Shown here piece after piece: positions 33,930 to 42,708 of a DNA stretch of 64,000 nucleotides. The position numbers and the translations under genes were made by a program. Position 1 is the first letter of the stretch; the number at the start of each line of letters is the position of its first letter. The DNA comes from Xanthomonas hydrangeae (GTDB lineage: Bacteria; Pseudomonadota; Gammaproteobacteria; Xanthomonadales; Xanthomonadaceae): the NCBI GenBank assembly GCA_905142475.1, contig LR990730.1:1364001-1428000 (forward strand), given 5' to 3'. The notes beneath the pieces are model-generated. The model was given only the letters and a program-made list of their open reading frames with translations. It was not told where the DNA came from and made no database searches.

Positions 33930-36900
33930 ATGACCGATGCTCTCGATACACTGGACTCCGATGCCCGGCTTCATGAACTTTTCGGTGACGGCCAACTTGC
34001 TACCGCTACCCAGATCTGGATTCTTGAAATCGAACGAGCAGGGCCCTCCGAACTGCGGTTCCTCTATGGCCGATCACTGCCGGGTACTCACCAGTCTCAT
34101 AAGTGGAGCGGTACCTCTAACAGCAAGACTCCCATCTATGATGGCTGCTCAGCCAAGACCCATGCCCTGACGCTGTACACATCAACGCAGCAACTCAAGA
34201 TACTCCTGAAGCACTTCCTTTCCGGCGCAACACTGCATGCTGCCAGCCAACTGGCCGATATCCAGCTCGATGACAAACTGAACAGCAAGGTGGGCGCTAC
34301 CCTCTTCGGGGGCAACCCTGTAGCCCGCCCGGTCATGCACCTACCGACACGAGACTTCTTTCAGTTTCGTACCAGCCGCCTCAGCCCGACCAGCTATGCA
34401 AGCGTGGACAGCGCAGCCATTTCGTCCGACAGCAAGGCAGAGACCTTCAACATGGCGGAGGGCTTGGATCGAAAGATCGCAGAAGCCGCATGCCAGAGCC
34501 TGAACGCAGATACCGGACTGGACTTCGCGTTACTGGATGCATGGCGGATAGGGGATTTTGAGTTCATCTGCATCCCCGGCCAAAATCGCGCGGAAAAGAG
34601 TAAGTACGACATTACGTTGAAGGGAGATGACGCATCTCTCAAGCTTTCCGAGCCACTGACCCAAGACGCGTCCGACCTCTTGGTCGTAGTGAATGCTTAT
34701 AGTGCCGACAGTGTACTGGCCACCCATACAGCTCGGCTGGACAAGCACGAAAAGTATCCCCTGAAGCATAGCTTCAGGCTTGAAGCCTTCGAGAAGCAGA
34801 TCTGTACGTCATTTACCCTGGAAATCTATGCGACCAATGAACTAGGCGACTCCTTCTTGGTGCTACAGACCGGTAACTACTTCGTGCGCGGCGTGAACCT
34901 GAACATGCAGATGGTCGAGTCTATCCGCTCGAACGAAAAGCTGAACTGGCTGGAGAAACGCGTCCCGCCGAAAGATCAAGCGAAGCTTCAAGCCACCGCG
35001 CGAGTAGGCAGGGCGTTACGAGATTCACGCTCACAGCTGGGAGGCCATACAGCTGATCCTTGGGTAGCTCTCAACAGCGCCACCGAAACAACCATGAAGC
35101 AGCTCTGCCCCAAGACATCCGAGGGGCGCTTCTTCCTTACGCTTACCGACAGTGGTGGCACCAGCCGGATACAACTGACGGAATGGCTCCGTAAGATCTT
35201 CGAGAACCACCATGACGCTCAGATTGCCTGGTTCGATCCATTCATGGAGGACGTAGGCATCGATCTGCTTCATCGAATGGGCACCGCAGCAGGCGACTAT
35301 CTCATCATCACGACCGAGAAAGAGTCGAAGGAAGATTGCAAAGCTAGCGCTGATCAGCCGAACCGCATTCAGAACCTTCTCAACCAGTGCACTGGGTGGG
35401 GCAATGGCTATTTCGGCAATGTTCGCCTTAAAGTGCTCGCCGTGCCTGAAAACAAAATCCATGATCGAATGATCCTGATTCGATCAGCCAGCGGTCGCCC
35501 GCTGGCCGGCTATCAGCTTTCCAATTCGATACAACGCGCCAATGATAACTATCCACTGGTGGCAACACCTATCCCTCTGGATGTGATGCCGCACGTTTTC
35601 GAGTACTGCGACCAGATCATTCAAAGCACGTTACATGGTGAGGGCAAGAAGGTACCTACCGCCAAGCTGATTTTCGACTCAACGTCCTTCACTAAATCCG
35701 AGAAAGAAGATGAGGAACCGAAGGGCTTGAACCATCGTTCCTGTTTCACTGACCCTCCTCGCGCGGGCGACGTGCTGGCTTGGTGGCTTGGTGATCTGGA
35801 ATTCAGAGGATTGTCTGGTTCTGAGTTGATGAATCAATTGGAGGCCAAGGGCAAGATCAAGGATGGGAAGCTGGACCCAGAAGTTTTTGAGAGTATACCT
35901 GCCAAGTTCTGGACCGAAGGTCTACTGCTCGAAGATTTCCACTCAGCCTGGGATGCTTTTGGCTACGTGCTTGCACATTGCAAAGCGGGCCAATTGTACA
36001 CAGAGGAGCGCAGGCCTTTCCCGCAGTCGCTGCAGAGCTCTTTGCTCGAACATCTCAATCCTGCACGCCAAGGTGCTTTACAGCCAAGAGTCCGGAAGGC
36101 GCTGCTGGATCTTGAGCACTATCGCTCGCAAGACCTCACCAAGCTGCTGCTTTCCACTGATAATCCCGACGCTGCTTTCCGCTACTCGCCACCCGATACC
36201 TCATGGAGTGACTACTATGCCCTCAAGCTACTCTGGTCAAATGCACCACAGTCGCTCGTCAGTTGGTTGAGTGAAGTGTGCGCGCAACGCGTCAAAGGGT
36301 TGCGTCCTAACGTATTAGTCATTGAGGTCTTCAAGCACATCTGCCTATCGCTCAGCTTCGACAAGCACCCAGCACAAATAGAAGCCCTCCTAAATAGTGA
36401 GACTAGCATCGTCACCTGGGTGGGTCTGCATGCTTTCAAGGATGCAATCAACAAAGGAACGTGGGGTGTTGAAACACTAGGCCTTATCGATCAGGTAACA
36501 CCTGCCAGCGCTCATCGAACCATTCTTTGCTGGCTGATCAACGAAGCGAACTATGAGGAGTCGGACGTGAAGCACCAGCTGATTTCAAAGCTGACGCAAT
36601 CACTTCAAGGGCCACTTACTGATCAAGAACTTCAGGACATCCTGCAGCCTGTACGCGGGCGTCTGGGAAGGTTACATCACTTCACGCCTTGGATTCTCGA
36701 GTCATTGCTTCTTCCCATGCTCGAACAGAAGACAATTGACACGGCTCAGGTCTCCAGAGAATGGTTCAATGAATTGGCGAGCCAATGGCGCGGCTCATTG
36801 AAAGACAACAAAAGCCTGTATTTCAAGCTACAGGCAGATGGCGCTTTCACTGACGAACTTGCCACATTGACCCAATATTTGGCGCCAGAAGATCAGAAAG

Positions 36901-37244
36901 CAAACATCGCTGAGCTGTGGAAGATCTTCAACGCGCTGGCTCGCACGATTCGTCAACCCTTCAGCGCTCAGGTTAGCTGGCAATTGCACATTCGAGCACA
37001 TGAAGTGAACCTTTGGCTCTATGCGTTGGCTCGACGTATCAACGCACTGGTTGATGTTGATACAAGTCCATCACTGGCTGAACTTCTGCTTGAGAGCGAA
37101 GAGATTATTGATCGACTTCCCGATTCATACCGGGACTATGCTACCAGCACCGAACTGCTCACCTACATGAAGGGTGATCCTGACCAACTCAAATCTCACA
37201 GCCTAGGCCATACCATTCACAAGGCTATTACTAGCGGCCAGTAA
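33930..37244 (+). CDS. VPA1262-family large cargo protein with PLD-like core
   Basis: Protein of 1104 residues matching the VPA1262 family, large proteins of mobile islands with no proven function and a probable defence role. The N-terminal third is beta-rich. Around residues 405-560 the sequence looks like a phospholipase D/nuclease fold: IAWFDPFMED, then LIITTEK, then IHDRMILIRS near residue 510 followed by GYQLSNSIQRAN. HDR replaces the classic HxK and only one such site is seen. The last 450 residues are helical repeats. AAAGGA precedes the ATG by eight bases. It runs opposite to the ICE backbone between topB and the GHKL gene, so it is inserted cargo. Confidence 0.7.
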   Translation: MTDALDTLDSDARLHELFGDGQLATATQIWILEIERAGPSELRFLYGRSLPGTHQSHKWSGTSNSKTPIYDGCSAKTHALTLYTSTQQLKILLKHFLSGATLHAASQLADIQLDDKLNSKVGATLFGGNPVARPVMHLPTRDFFQFRTSRLSPTSYASVDSAAISSDSKAETFNMAEGLDRKIAEAACQSLNADTGLDFALLDAWRIGDFEFICIPGQNRAEKSKYDITLKGDDASLKLSEPLTQDASDLLVVVNAYSADSVLATHTARLDKHEKYPLKHSFRLEAFEKQICTSFTLEIYATNELGDSFLVLQTGNYFVRGVNLNMQMVESIRSNEKLNWLEKRVPPKDQAKLQATARVGRALRDSRSQLGGHTADPWVALNSATETTMKQLCPKTSEGRFFLTLTDSGGTSRIQLTEWLRKIFENHHDAQIAWFDPFMEDVGIDLLHRMGTAAGDYLIITTEKESKEDCKASADQPNRIQNLLNQCTGWGNGYFGNVRLKVLAVPENKIHDRMILIRSASGRPLAGYQLSNSIQRANDNYPLVATPIPLDVMPHVFEYCDQIIQSTLHGEGKKVPTAKLIFDSTSFTKSEKEDEEPKGLNHRSCFTDPPRAGDVLAWWLGDLEFRGLSGSELMNQLEAKGKIKDGKLDPEVFESIPAKFWTEGLLLEDFHSAWDAFGYVLAHCKAGQLYTEERRPFPQSLQSSLLEHLNPARQGALQPRVRKALLDLEHYRSQDLTKLLLSTDNPDAAFRYSPPDTSWSDYYALKLLWSNAPQSLVSWLSEVCAQRVKGLRPNVLVIEVFKHICLSLSFDKHPAQIEALLNSETSIVTWVGLHAFKDAINKGTWGVETLGLIDQVTPASAHRTILCWLINEANYEESDVKHQLISKLTQSLQGPLTDQELQDILQPVRGRLGRLHHFTPWILESLLLPMLEQKTIDTAQVSREWFNELASQWRGSLKDNKSLYFKLQADGAFTDELATLTQYLAPEDQKANIAELWKIFNALARTIRQPFSAQVSWQLHIRAHEVNLWLYALARRINALVDVDTSPSLAELLLESEEIIDRLPDSYRDYATSTELLTYMKGDPDQLKSHSLGHTIHKAITSGQ

Positions 37245-37283
37245 GAAGTAACTGCACAGTAGGAGCCCCGATTTAAAGGGGTC

Positions 37284-39290
37284 CTACCTAGGGAAGGTCT
37301 GAACAACTCGATGACGCCGAGTACTGATACGTTGCTTTGCATCGGCGCTAATTTGCACGCCGAGATGTTTCTGATCGTGCGCGGCGCGTATCAGGATTTC
37401 CGTCCAGTTCGGCGGTTCGGCCGTGACGACTGCATCGGCCATCAAAGCGTTCTGATAGTCAATGAAAGCCATACTCTCATCCCGGATTGCTCCGACCATC
37501 ACAGGGTCGTCGCTGACATCTTCGATGGTCGGTGACAGGCCGCGCTTCAACCGACTGTCGCTCGCACGGTTCACAAGATAGCGTTCGCGCCATGCTTCAC
37601 CCTGCGCGCGCTTCCCCTCTGCCTCCATGCTTCCTGTGTACTTCATGAGCCACATATGCATGTAGCGCTGCCGTTGTTCGCTGTGCAGCAGCACAAGATC
37701 GTGAAAGCGTTGGTAGAACGCTTCATCATGACCACAATCCAGGCTATCGCCCTCATGAGCAATCTCGTGCTCAATCAGTGAAAAAATGTACGCTGCTGTT
37801 CTGACGGGGGATGATTTGAGCCGCTTCACGATGGTGACATCGACGGCGATGTAGCTACTGCCGTCGGTCCATGCCTCGGCAACGTTGGATTGACCAAGCA
37901 GAATGTGAAGTGATTTGCCCTCACGGACCTGGCCGCCGTAAACCGGCCGCCCCCCCGTGCACAGGGCGACATAGTGGTGCATGCACCAGCGCAACGCAGT
38001 CCATGCACGACGTGTCTCACGATCAAGCGCATCTTTCTCCGTAAGGATGCGCGTCCGCTCCACGAACGCTTCTCGCAATGTCGAAAATGCCAGCAACTGC
38101 GGGATATAGAGAGCGTTTATTCCCCAGTACTGAGCGCCGTTCAGTTCAATGTCCTGCCTAAGATTGTCGTGGATACGAGCGATACAGTCAGCAAACTCTT
38201 GGGCGCTATAGCACCCGAAACGATCAAGGGTAACGGGATGCACGATTACGGCAATTCCTTCACGAGCGATAGCTTCCCCCTTTGGTACGTCGAAACCGCT
38301 TTCAACAACTGCAAACCTGCCGCCATGACGCTTGCCATGGCTGTAGCGGCATTTGCGCAAGAAATCCTCCATTGAAATGTGCCGCTTGCCAGGTAGAAGC
38401 GTCACGACTTCTTCCTTGGAATAGGTTTGCACAATGCCAGCGTCACCGGAAAGGAGTGCCCGAGCGGACTTCTCACGGCGCGCCTCTGTCTTGCGATGAT
38501 TGCCGAGGCGAGAGGCAATCTGATCAGCCATCTGACCAAACTGCTTGGCAATAGCCTTCCATACCGGGCAAGTCTTGCGCAGGACTTCTGTGCGGGAAAC
38601 ATTCAATCCAATGGCTTTCTTAGACACGATGAGACCACCTGCGCCCCATACATGTCCCGAGTCGTGGCGCACCAGTACGCCCTGGTTGTAGATGGCGACG
38701 GCGCCGTCGGCTTTGACCCGGTACCAGGCGAACTCGTCTTCAGCATCCCAGCGTTCGCCGTGAGGGTCGCGGGTGATGCGATTCCCATTGAGTTCAACGC
38801 ATACCGGGGTGTAACGCACTAAATCCCTTATTTCCTGAAGGGTCGACATCAGCTCGACCTCGCTCAGGGCTTCATACCAGTCGCCCTGGATCGCACAGCC
38901 GGGTGAATGAGCCTGTACCTCGTCTAGATCGTAGTGGTAACCCATGACCCGTGTATTGACGGTCATCTGCCAAACATTGGAGTGCCAGTTTGTGGACGCG
39001 TGGGCCATGATCTGGCCGCGTCCAAGGCGGAAGCAGCCATAGGTTGCATCGCCCTCCTCGTGCGGCGTTCCAAACCGGCCAAAGTAGCGAATGACATCTT
39101 CGCGGCTTGCAAAGCCCTGACCGTCGTCATGGCATGAGAAGCCCGTACGTGAAATCGACAGTTGAACGTTACTGGCTTTGGCATCCACTGAATTCATCAG
39201 CAACTCGATGATGGCTTTGCCGATCGAGCCTGCCTGGCTGTAGATGATGTGATGGATGATCTGTGGGTCGAGTTCAAACGGTAGGCGCAT
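37284..39290 (-). CDS. GHKL (Hsp90-like) ATPase with a metallopeptidase-like motif
   Basis: Protein of 668 residues. The N-terminal ATP-binding GHKL fold shows the N box IIELLMNSVDA (about 27-37), DDGQGF (G1, about 56) and the glycine-rich lid GCFRLGRGQ (about 84-92), as in MutL, gyrase B and Hsp90. Near residue 506 is HEIAHEGDSLDCGHDEAFYQ, a zinc-metallopeptidase-like HExxH followed by a GHD. AGGAGG lies before the ATG at 39288-39290; a GTG further up is less likely. Homologues occur near ssb in ICEs, but their function is not known. Zinc protease activity is an inference from the motif. Confidence 0.78.
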   Translation of the reverse strand: MRLPFELDPQIIHHIIYSQAGSIGKAIIELLMNSVDAKASNVQLSISRTGFSCHDDGQGFASREDVIRYFGRFGTPHEEGDATYGCFRLGRGQIMAHASTNWHSNVWQMTVNTRVMGYHYDLDEVQAHSPGCAIQGDWYEALSEVELMSTLQEIRDLVRYTPVCVELNGNRITRDPHGERWDAEDEFAWYRVKADGAVAIYNQGVLVRHDSGHVWGAGGLIVSKKAIGLNVSRTEVLRKTCPVWKAIAKQFGQMADQIASRLGNHRKTEARREKSARALLSGDAGIVQTYSKEEVVTLLPGKRHISMEDFLRKCRYSHGKRHGGRFAVVESGFDVPKGEAIAREGIAVIVHPVTLDRFGCYSAQEFADCIARIHDNLRQDIELNGAQYWGINALYIPQLLAFSTLREAFVERTRILTEKDALDRETRRAWTALRWCMHHYVALCTGGRPVYGGQVREGKSLHILLGQSNVAEAWTDGSSYIAVDVTIVKRLKSSPVRTAAYIFSLIEHEIAHEGDSLDCGHDEAFYQRFHDLVLLHSEQRQRYMHMWLMKYTGSMEAEGKRAQGEAWRERYLVNRASDSRLKRGLSPTIEDVSDDPVMVGAIRDESMAFIDYQNALMADAVVTAEPPNWTEILIRAAHDQKHLGVQISADAKQRISTRRHRVVQTFPR

Positions 39291-39411
39291 GGGGCCTCCT
39301 TGGTTCACTGAAGCAGGATTCGGATCAACGCCTCTCAGCCGCTAGCAATTGCTGGGGCACTGCTAGAGCATCTAGGGCGGCTCCCAGCAAAGGTGGCGCC
39401 CAAATGCCGGT

Positions 39412-39813
39412 TCAGGGTGTGGCGGGTTCCGAATCGCCATTGGCCGGTTTCTGGCTGAGCGTCACCGAGGCTAAACGGAAGGGAAGAATGCCGACACGCC
39501 GAGCTTCGATCTTGAAGGTGGTGCGTTCGTTTTCGTCTGCATCCTCCCATTCGTCTTTAACGGTCCGGCCCTCTACCAGAACCCGCATGCCCTTCTGATA
39601 CAAATCCTTCCAGTGCTCGGCATCGCGGTGCCAGAGCTCCACCGGAGCCCAGAAGCCGCCACGGTCCTCGAACGTACCGTCTTTCTTAGGTACCGGGTTA
39701 TCGAAATAAATGTTCAGCCGTAACAGCCGGTTCGGCTCATCGTTGCCATTTGGAAACTCGCGAAACTCTGGGATCGATCCGATATTGCCTTCGCCAGAGA
39801 AATGGGTACTCAT
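39412..39813 (-). CDS. ssb: Single-stranded DNA-binding protein (ICE type)
   Basis: OB-fold protein of 133 residues that coats single-stranded DNA during element replication and transfer. The order LRLNIYFDN, GGFWAPVELWHRDAEHW, and GMRVLVEGRTVKDEW is that of ICE-encoded SSB proteins. The acidic C-terminal tip that recruits partners in classic SSB is replaced by an SEPATP end. ATG 39811-39813 is chosen; the longer frame lacks a site. It lies between DUF3158 and the GHKL gene in the replication module. Confidence 0.88.
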   Translation of the reverse strand: MSTHFSGEGNIGSIPEFREFPNGNDEPNRLLRLNIYFDNPVPKKDGTFEDRGGFWAPVELWHRDAEHWKDLYQKGMRVLVEGRTVKDEWEDADENERTTFKIEARRVGILPFRLASVTLSQKPANGDSEPATP

Positions 39814-39881
39814 GGTGCTATCTCCGTGGTGGTGAAAAAACCCGCTTGGCACAGCGTTGGGGCAGGGAATAAATGGATAGG

Positions 39882-40427
39882 TCAGGCCTGGGGCGGCATC
39901 CCCGAACGTTCAGTTCCTTGGGCGCTCGCGACTCGGTGCAGGAAGGTGGACTCGGCCTGGCTCATCTTGTTGGCGCACTCCAGAGCCTGACGACCTAAGG
40001 TGTGCATCAGGCTGATCTGCATGTTCAGTACGAGGCGTTGCTGTTCGATGGCATACAAATCGGCTAGCAGGCTTGCCGGCGTGGCATCACTGAGAACCAG
40101 GTCTTGCCATAGAGCAACCCCCATCGCGGAGCGGTCTGGCCTGCGCCAGCGCAGAAAGGTCGTGCCTGCGCCAGTCTTCTGCTGGGCCAGTTCCACCGGC
40201 AACAGATGGAAGGGATGTCCGGCTGCCTGTTGCAGCACCCGTCGTTGTGCCAAGACGATCAACTGATCCCTTTGCGCCAAGCATTGGCTGGCCCACACAT
40301 CGAGAGCCCCTTTACCTTTAAAAGGCTTTAAAAGGCCTTTTAGATAGGGAGCCTGTTCCAGCCGGATGAAGTCAGCCTGTTCCAAGGGATGAAAGCGCGT
40401 GGGTTGATACAGATGCTGGTCGATCAT
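39882..40427 (-). CDS. DUF3158 family ICE protein
   Basis: Protein of 181 residues. The N-terminal FHPLEQADFIRLEQAPYLKGL and central QRDQLIVLAQRRVLQQAAGHP match DUF3158, a family that occurs only beside PFL_4669 and ssb in these ICEs. It looks soluble and mainly helical. The start overlaps the stop of PFL_4669 as ATGA, which indicates coupled translation and probably a shared complex. Function unknown; a role in replication or transfer regulation is inferred from the neighbours. Confidence 0.82.
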   Translation of the reverse strand: MIDQHLYQPTRFHPLEQADFIRLEQAPYLKGLLKPFKGKGALDVWASQCLAQRDQLIVLAQRRVLQQAAGHPFHLLPVELAQQKTGAGTTFLRWRRPDRSAMGVALWQDLVLSDATPASLLADLYAIEQQRLVLNMQISLMHTLGRQALECANKMSQAESTFLHRVASAQGTERSGMPPQA

Positions 40428-41203
40428 TCTGGCTCATCCTCGTCGGCCACGACCGACTCTGGCGACACCGGCACATCATCGGTCACTTCGGTGACGGTCG
40501 TAGAGGTACTTGAAGTTGCACGCGATTGCAGGCCACGGCGAATGATCGGGGGAGCGAAACGCGAGCGTCGTACGCCTTCCAGCACGTCCTGCGGCAGCTC
40601 ACCGTACTTCTCCAATGCAGTGCGAGCCGCTGCATTCTTGGCAGCGAAATCGTCGCGCGTGGTGCCGCTGAAACGGTATTGTTGAGCCAGTGAGAAAAGA
40701 CTGCGCAGCGCGTGAGCGCCTTCGTTGAGCCAGCGTTCCAATGTGCTGCGGTCGATCAGCGCGGTGTGATGCGCCAAGATGAGCTTGCGAGCAATGTCGT
40801 CGTAGTCAGCCAGCAGGTAAACCGCCGCGAACCCCAACTGGGCGTTGACGAACAAGGGCAGTTTGACGGGTTGGACGTTGAGGTTTTCGCCAAGACTGAG
40901 CGCCGTAGGCACGCCAGCCAAAGACTGGTCAACCTGTTCGCGCAGGTTTTGCAAGGTAGCTTTGGTCTGCTCCAGCTTCTCTTCAATGCGTAACATCCAC
41001 CAGTCCGAGTAGGGGTCGTCCTGTTCAGCACCGCGCTTCATCTTGTTCATGACAGATACGTAGCCGTTCAAGCCGACGATAGCCGCCCGTCCTTCTGAAG
41101 CTGCGCGACCATGCCAGATGCGCGAAGCGTGATGCGTGTGCAACGTTAGCGACATCGCGCTGCGTAGGGTGCCGAGATTCAGCTGCAGTGATTCATTAGC
41201 CAT
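40424..41203 (-). CDS. ICE protein PFL_4669 family (TIGR03761)
   Basis: Protein of 259 residues. The N-terminal SLTLHTHHASRIWHGRAAS (about 18-36) and central LPLFVNAQLGFAAVYLLADYDD are hallmarks of the TIGR03761 family. The C-terminus is a Ser/Thr/acidic tail. It is a soluble, conserved replication-module protein with no known activity. ATG 41201-41203 is preferred over one ten codons upstream. In most relatives STY4528 lies directly before it; here the PLD gene has been inserted between them. Confidence 0.85.
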   Translation of the reverse strand: MANESLQLNLGTLRSAMSLTLHTHHASRIWHGRAASEGRAAIVGLNGYVSVMNKMKRGAEQDDPYSDWWMLRIEEKLEQTKATLQNLREQVDQSLAGVPTALSLGENLNVQPVKLPLFVNAQLGFAAVYLLADYDDIARKLILAHHTALIDRSTLERWLNEGAHALRSLFSLAQQYRFSGTTRDDFAAKNAAARTALEKYGELPQDVLEGVRRSRFAPPIIRRGLQSRATSSTSTTVTEVTDDVPVSPESVVADEDEPE

Positions 41204-41307
41204 AGTGAAGACTCGCTGTAGATAACGAGCCATCAGCTTTCCCGCGTTGATGAGGGGCGTCAGTCAACAAACGGAACTCACCGCCCTCCCAGTTCGCGCG
41301 CGCCACT

Positions 41308-41340
41308 GCATGTAGCTATCCCCAGGGGATAGCTACATGC
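41308..41340. repeat. 33-base palindrome left of the PLD gene
   Basis: Perfect 16-base arms (41308-41323 and 41325-41340) around a single central A. The 19-base core, GCTATCCCC-A-GGGGATAGC, recurs at 42646-42664 as its exact reverse complement. It lies between the divergent starts of PFL_4669 and the PLD gene. No T run follows either arm, so an operator or recombination site is more likely than a terminator. Confidence 0.9.
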
Positions 41341-41415
41341 GCCATTCAACCTGCGCTGATCTTGAGCTGGCTGAGGTAGGCTGTCGCTTCTACGGGTATT
41401 TGCAGGGGGAAATGG

Positions 41416-42627
41416 ATGAAAAGCAGTGTTGAGCTGGTAGTCAACGGAATGCAGGTGGCACACGTAGATGCGTTGTTGGATTTGCTCGAACGCGCGGAGC
41501 ACCTGGATTGCATGGTCGCATTCGCTAAAGCGTCTGCCTTGAAGTCTCTGCTAAAGCCGTTGACGAAGGCACTAGAGCGGGGGATGACGGCAAGGTTTGC
41601 AGTCGGGCTGAGCTTTCATCTGACCGAGCCAGCAATGCTGCGCAAGCTCATGTCTCTCAGGAAGGAGCACCAGTTGACCCTGTATTTGAGTGATACCAGG
41701 GAGACGTTCCATCCAAAGATATATGCATTCAGTGATTCCGTCAGATCAACAGTGCTCTTGGGATCAGCCAACCTCACGTCTGGCGGTCTTGCTGACAACT
41801 ATGAAGCTTCGGTACTAGTCAGTGACTCAGATGGTTCGCTAGCGAAAAAGGTTGCAGCGCACTTCGACGAATTGATCAGCGAAGAGTCTATCGTCGCGGC
41901 GACCAAGAAGAGAATTGACGACTACGCCCTGGAGTTCACCATCCAGGAAGCATGGCGCAAGATGGCGCAGAAGCGTGCTGAAAGGATCAGTCGTGAAGGC
42001 ACGCAGGACCTTAGCGTCCTGGCGTACCAATTGGACGAGATGAAGCGTAATAAATCGAACAATGGTTTCGCAGCGCAGCAAACAGCGAGAAGAGGAAATC
42101 TGATCAGGGCGAAACAGCAGATCAAGGATATGGCTACCCTGCGTCGCCCATCAGCAGCTACTTTTTTACCTAAGTACAACCAGCTCATTGTTCAGTTCCA
42201 CTCCGGAGGCCTGCACAGGCAGAACACGCGAATTGCTGAGCAATCTGCAAGATTCATAGCCGCATTGGCCGATATCGTCAGCCAGAGCAGACTCTCGCCT
42301 GAGACAGCCTTCGAAGTGCTCCATCACCACTTCAATGGCATAACAGGTGCAGGTATCAACCTTCTGACCGAGGTGCTGCATACGCTGGACAACAAGCGCT
42401 ACGCAGTGATGAATCAGAACGCCGTTTCGGGTCTTGCTGCAGCAGGTATCACTGGGTACCCGCTTCATCCGAGCAAGGGGAATGTGAATGGTCAGCTCTA
42501 CGCAATGTACTGCCAGCATGCTCAGGATGTTCAACAGCATCTCGGTTTGACCAACCTCTCTGAACTCGACGCGTTGTTCAACTACCTCTATTGGCAGCAA
42601 GATGAGGACGAAGAAGAGCAAACGTAG
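41416..42627 (+). CDS. Phospholipase D-family nuclease-like cargo protein
   Basis: Protein of 403 residues. The N-terminal domain is PLD-like: HPKIYAF near residue 98, then LLGSANLTSGGL about 15 residues later, which is the HxK...GSxN signature of PLD nucleases such as BfiI-type enzymes. Only one such motif is present, so it would work as a dimer. The C-terminal 250 residues are helical with no known motif. AGGGGGA precedes the ATG at 41416. The gene is inserted against the ICE backbone and flanked closely by two matching palindromes. A defence or anti-plasmid nuclease is likely but unproven. Confidence 0.78.
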   Translation: MKSSVELVVNGMQVAHVDALLDLLERAEHLDCMVAFAKASALKSLLKPLTKALERGMTARFAVGLSFHLTEPAMLRKLMSLRKEHQLTLYLSDTRETFHPKIYAFSDSVRSTVLLGSANLTSGGLADNYEASVLVSDSDGSLAKKVAAHFDELISEESIVAATKKRIDDYALEFTIQEAWRKMAQKRAERISREGTQDLSVLAYQLDEMKRNKSNNGFAAQQTARRGNLIRAKQQIKDMATLRRPSAATFLPKYNQLIVQFHSGGLHRQNTRIAEQSARFIAALADIVSQSRLSPETAFEVLHHHFNGITGAGINLLTEVLHTLDNKRYAVMNQNAVSGLAAAGITGYPLHPSKGNVNGQLYAMYCQHAQDVQQHLGLTNLSELDALFNYLYWQQDEDEEEQT

Positions 42628-42644
42628 AAGGGCTGCATGCCCGA

Positions 42645-42665
42645 AGCTATCCCCTGGGGATAGCT
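42645..42665. repeat. 21-base palindrome right of the PLD gene
   Basis: Arms AGCTATCCCC and GGGGATAGCT around a central T. Its 19-base core is the exact reverse complement of the core at 41315-41333. It lies 17 bases past the PLD stop and 43 bases beyond the STY4528 stop on the other strand. Confidence 0.9.
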
Positions 42666-42708
42666 CCACTGAGGTCCAAGGGACATCTCAGCGTCTCCCC
42701 CAGCAAGG

